Shown: piece after piece, positions 61,896 to 64,000 of the stretch
Numbering within the stretch: the first letter of the stretch is position 1
Layout: every line of letters starts with the position of its first letter
Assembly: GCF_035969385.1 (NCBI RefSeq)
Contig: NZ_JAYKKJ010000001.1
Coordinates: forward strand, 248,001 to 312,000
DNA: 64,000 nucleotides
Direction: 5' to 3'
Origin: SELP01 sp035969385
Lineage (GTDB): Bacteria; Pseudomonadota; Alphaproteobacteria; Rhodobacterales; Rhodobacteraceae
The notes under the pieces: model-generated
The model's database searches: none
The model's input: only the letters and a program-made list of their open reading frames with translations
Told to the model about the DNA's origin: nothing
Program-made: the position numbers and the translations under genes

Positions 61896-64000
61896 TTAAT
61901 TCCCTTCGATGGTCAGCGCATCGTTCACGAGCGCCGTTTGTTGTGCTTTGTGCTGAGAGGCGAGACCGGTGGCGGGCGAGGCCGAGGCAGGGCGGCCAGC
62001 GTAGGTTGGCCGCTTGTGCTTGGCATCGATCCGGGTCAGCACCCATTCGATATTCGGTTCGATGAAGGACCAGGCGCCCTGGTTCTTCGGTTCTTCCTGA
62101 CACCAGACCATTTCGGCCCCTTTGAACCGTTCCAGTTCCTTCACCATCGACAGGGCGGGGAAGGGGTAATACTGTTCGATCCGCATCAGGTAGATGTCGT
62201 CGATGCCGCGCGCGTCGCGTTCTTCCAGCAGGTCGTAGTAAACCTTGCCGGAACACAGGACGACCCGCTTGATCTTGTCATCGGCCACCAGTTTCGTGTC
62301 GGAATGGCCTTTCTGCGCATCGTCCCAGAGGACGCGGTGGAAGGACGATCCGGTGGTGAAATCCTCGGCGTCCGAGATCGCCATCTTGTGCCGCAGAAGC
62401 GATTTCGGCGTCATCAGGATAAGCGGTTTGCGGTAGGTCCGGTGCAGCTGCCGCCGCAGGATGTGGAAGTAGTTCGCGGGCGTCGTGCAATTGGCCACGA
62501 TCCAGTTGTCGCCGCCGCACATTTGCAGGAACCGTTCCAGCCGGGCCGAAGAGTGTTCCGGCCCTTGCCCTTCGAAGCCATGCGGCAGAAGGACGGTCAG
62601 ACCGGACATCCGCAGCCATTTGGATTCGCCAGAGCTGATGAACTGGTCGAACATGATCTGGGCGCCGTTGGCGAAATCGCCGAACTGCGCTTCCCAAAGG
62701 GTCAGCGCGTTGGGTTCGGCAAGGCTGTAGCCGTATTCAAAGCCCAGAACCGCGTATTCCGACAGCATGGAGTCGATGACCTCGTACTGGGCCTGCCCCT
62801 CGCGGATGTGGTTGAGCGGGTAGTAGCGGTCTTCGGTCACCTGGTCGATGAAGCCCGAGTGCCGCTGGCTGAAGGTGCCGCGGGTCGCATCCTGACCGGA
62901 CAGGCGCACGGGATAGCCTTCGAGCATCAGAGAGCCGAAGGCCAGTGCCTCGCCCGTGGCCCAGTCGAAGCCGGTGCCGCTTTCGAACATCTCGGATTTG
63001 GCTGCCAGAAGCCGTTCGACGGTGCGGTGCATGTTCCAGCCTTCGGGCGCGGTGGTCAGCGCGCGGCCGATGTCCTTCATCGCTTCGGGCGAAATGGCGG
63101 TGGTGCCGCGCTCGTAGTTGTCGGCATCCCGCTTGTCGAGGTGCGACCAGCGCCCGTCCAGCCAGTCGGCCTTGTTCGGCTTGTAGTTCTTGCCGGCTTC
63201 GAATTCCTCGTTCAGGTGGGCCTGGAACGCGGCCTTCATATCCTCGATCTCGCCCTCGGGGATCAACCCGTCGGCCACCAGCCGTTCGGTGTAGAGCGTC
63301 AGCGTGGTCTTGTGGGTCTTGATCCGCTTGTACATCACCGGGTTGGTGAACATCGGCTCGTCGCCTTCGTTATGCCCAAAGCGGCGATAGCAGAAGATGT
63401 CGAGCACCACGTCCTTGTGGAACTTCTGGCGGAATTCCGTCGCCACGCGGGCGGCGTGGACGACCGCTTCCGGGTCGTCGCCGTTGACATGGAAGATCGG
63501 CGCTTCGACCATCAGGGCGATGTCGGTCGGATAGGGGGACGAGCGCGAGAAGTGCGGCGCGGTCGTGAACCCGATCTGGTTGTTGACGACGATATGCATT
63601 GTGCCGCCGGTCTTGTGTCCTTTCAGGCCCGACAGGCCAAAGCCTTCCGCCACGACGCCCTGACCGGCGAATGCCGCGTCGCCATGCAACAGGATCGGCA
63701 GAACCTTGATCCGGTCGACGTCGTTCTTCTGGTCCTGCTTGGCGCGGACCTTGCCCAGAACCACCGGGTTCACCGCCTCGAGGTGCGAGGGGTTGGCGGT
63801 CAGCGACAGGTGCACCTTGTTGCCGTCGAATTCGCGGTCGGAGGAGGCGCCAAGGTGGTATTTCACATCGCCCGAACCGTCCACGTCCTCGGGTTTGAAG
63901 CTGCCGCCCTGGAATTCGTTGAAGATGGCGCGATAGGGCTTGCCCATCACGTTGGCCAGAACCGACAGGCGTCCCCTGTGGGGCATGCCGATGACGATCT
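61896..64000 (-). CDS. sucA: 2-oxoglutarate dehydrogenase E1 (partial, cut by window edge)
   Basis: About 701 C-terminal codons of the thiamine-diphosphate E1 subunit; the N-terminal ~280 residues lie beyond base 64000. The first visible residues are IVIGMPHRGRLSVLANVMG. Further blocks are the ThDP/Mg motif HGDAAFAGQGVVAEG, FCYRRFGHNEGDEP, and the C-terminal MRIEQYYPFP with WCQEEPKNQGAW, characteristic of SucA. It decarboxylates 2-oxoglutarate and succinylates the SucB lipoyl group. It is upstream of sucB in one operon; the promoter is outside the window. Confidence 0.97.
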   Translation of the reverse strand, partial: IVIGMPHRGRLSVLANVMGKPYRAIFNEFQGGSFKPEDVDGSGDVKYHLGASSDREFDGNKVHLSLTANPSHLEAVNPVVLGKVRAKQDQKNDVDRIKVLPILLHGDAAFAGQGVVAEGFGLSGLKGHKTGGTMHIVVNNQIGFTTAPHFSRSSPYPTDIALMVEAPIFHVNGDDPEAVVHAARVATEFRQKFHKDVVLDIFCYRRFGHNEGDEPMFTNPVMYKRIKTHKTTLTLYTERLVADGLIPEGEIEDMKAAFQAHLNEEFEAGKNYKPNKADWLDGRWSHLDKRDADNYERGTTAISPEAMKDIGRALTTAPEGWNMHRTVERLLAAKSEMFESGTGFDWATGEALAFGSLMLEGYPVRLSGQDATRGTFSQRHSGFIDQVTEDRYYPLNHIREGQAQYEVIDSMLSEYAVLGFEYGYSLAEPNALTLWEAQFGDFANGAQIMFDQFISSGESKWLRMSGLTVLLPHGFEGQGPEHSSARLERFLQMCGGDNWIVANCTTPANYFHILRRQLHRTYRKPLILMTPKSLLRHKMAISDAEDFTTGSSFHRVLWDDAQKGHSDTKLVADDKIKRVVLCSGKVYYDLLEERDARGIDDIYLMRIEQYYPFPALSMVKELERFKGAEMVWCQEEPKNQGAWSFIEPNIEWVLTRIDAKHKRPTYAGRPASASPATGLASQHKAQQTALVNDALTIEGN

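Overview
The window is high-GC bacterial chromosome from an alphaproteobacterium. It most likely belongs to the Rhodobacteraceae (Rhodobacter/Paracoccus/roseobacter relatives). The evidence is gene content and order: a hemN-fnrL-usp-ccoNOQP-ccoGHIS block, a taurine block with a MocR-type tauR and xsc, a TTAA-N7-TTAA CtrA-type site, and an SMC protein of about 1151 residues. No rRNA genes, CRISPR array, prophage or insertion sequence are visible. Most of the sequence is dense core genome with many ATGA start/stop overlaps.

Region 1 (1-12.5 kb) is taurine/sulfonate dissimilation. Tpa turns taurine into sulfoacetaldehyde and Xsc splits that into acetyl phosphate and sulfite. Pta and AckA drain acetyl phosphate, a TauE/SafE-type permease may export sulfite, and SoeABC oxidises sulfite to sulfate on the cytoplasmic side of the membrane. 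TauR is the likely regulator, and paired direct repeats 23 bp apart lie upstream of both tpa and xsc. A GNAT acetyltransferase sits inside the cluster.

Region 2 (12.5-19 kb) holds a CopA/CueR copper module with a MerR-type promoter, a small DksA-like zinc-finger protein, an ArgE-type deacylase divergent from an Lrp regulator, and a class-III aminotransferase.

Region 3 (19-31 kb) is the low-oxygen block: hemN, fnrL, a universal stress protein, the cbb3 oxidase operon ccoNOQP, an unrecognised Cys-rich gene, and the assembly operon ccoGHIS. Three perfect or near-perfect FNR boxes tie it together.

Region 4 (31-46.6 kb) is mainly core genes: smc, a lytic transglycosylase, a receiver-like protein without its phospho-acceptor aspartate behind a CtrA box, a glutathionyl-hydroquinone reductase, a MalY/PatB-type lyase, def, a degenerate def paralogue, fmt, rnr, an MttB-family methyltransferase, a secreted protein and a Phd-like protein. 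Two clusters of a short palindromic repeat sit between convergent genes.

Region 5 (46.6-51.4 kb) contains two visibly AT-richer accessory patches flanking lepA. One has a ribbon-helix-helix protein, a two-helix membrane protein and an acidic orphan. The other is a C5 methyltransferase plus HNH endonuclease restriction-modification pair.

Region 6 (51.4-64 kb) has apt and mtnP, a SulP transporter, tRNA-Ala(GGC), an acidic FYDLN protein, a metallopeptidase, a GntR regulator, a membrane-anchored TerB-like protein, and the 2-oxoglutarate dehydrogenase operon sucA-sucB-orf-MAPEG-lpd, cut by the right edge.

No intergenic stretch exceeds about 300 bp.
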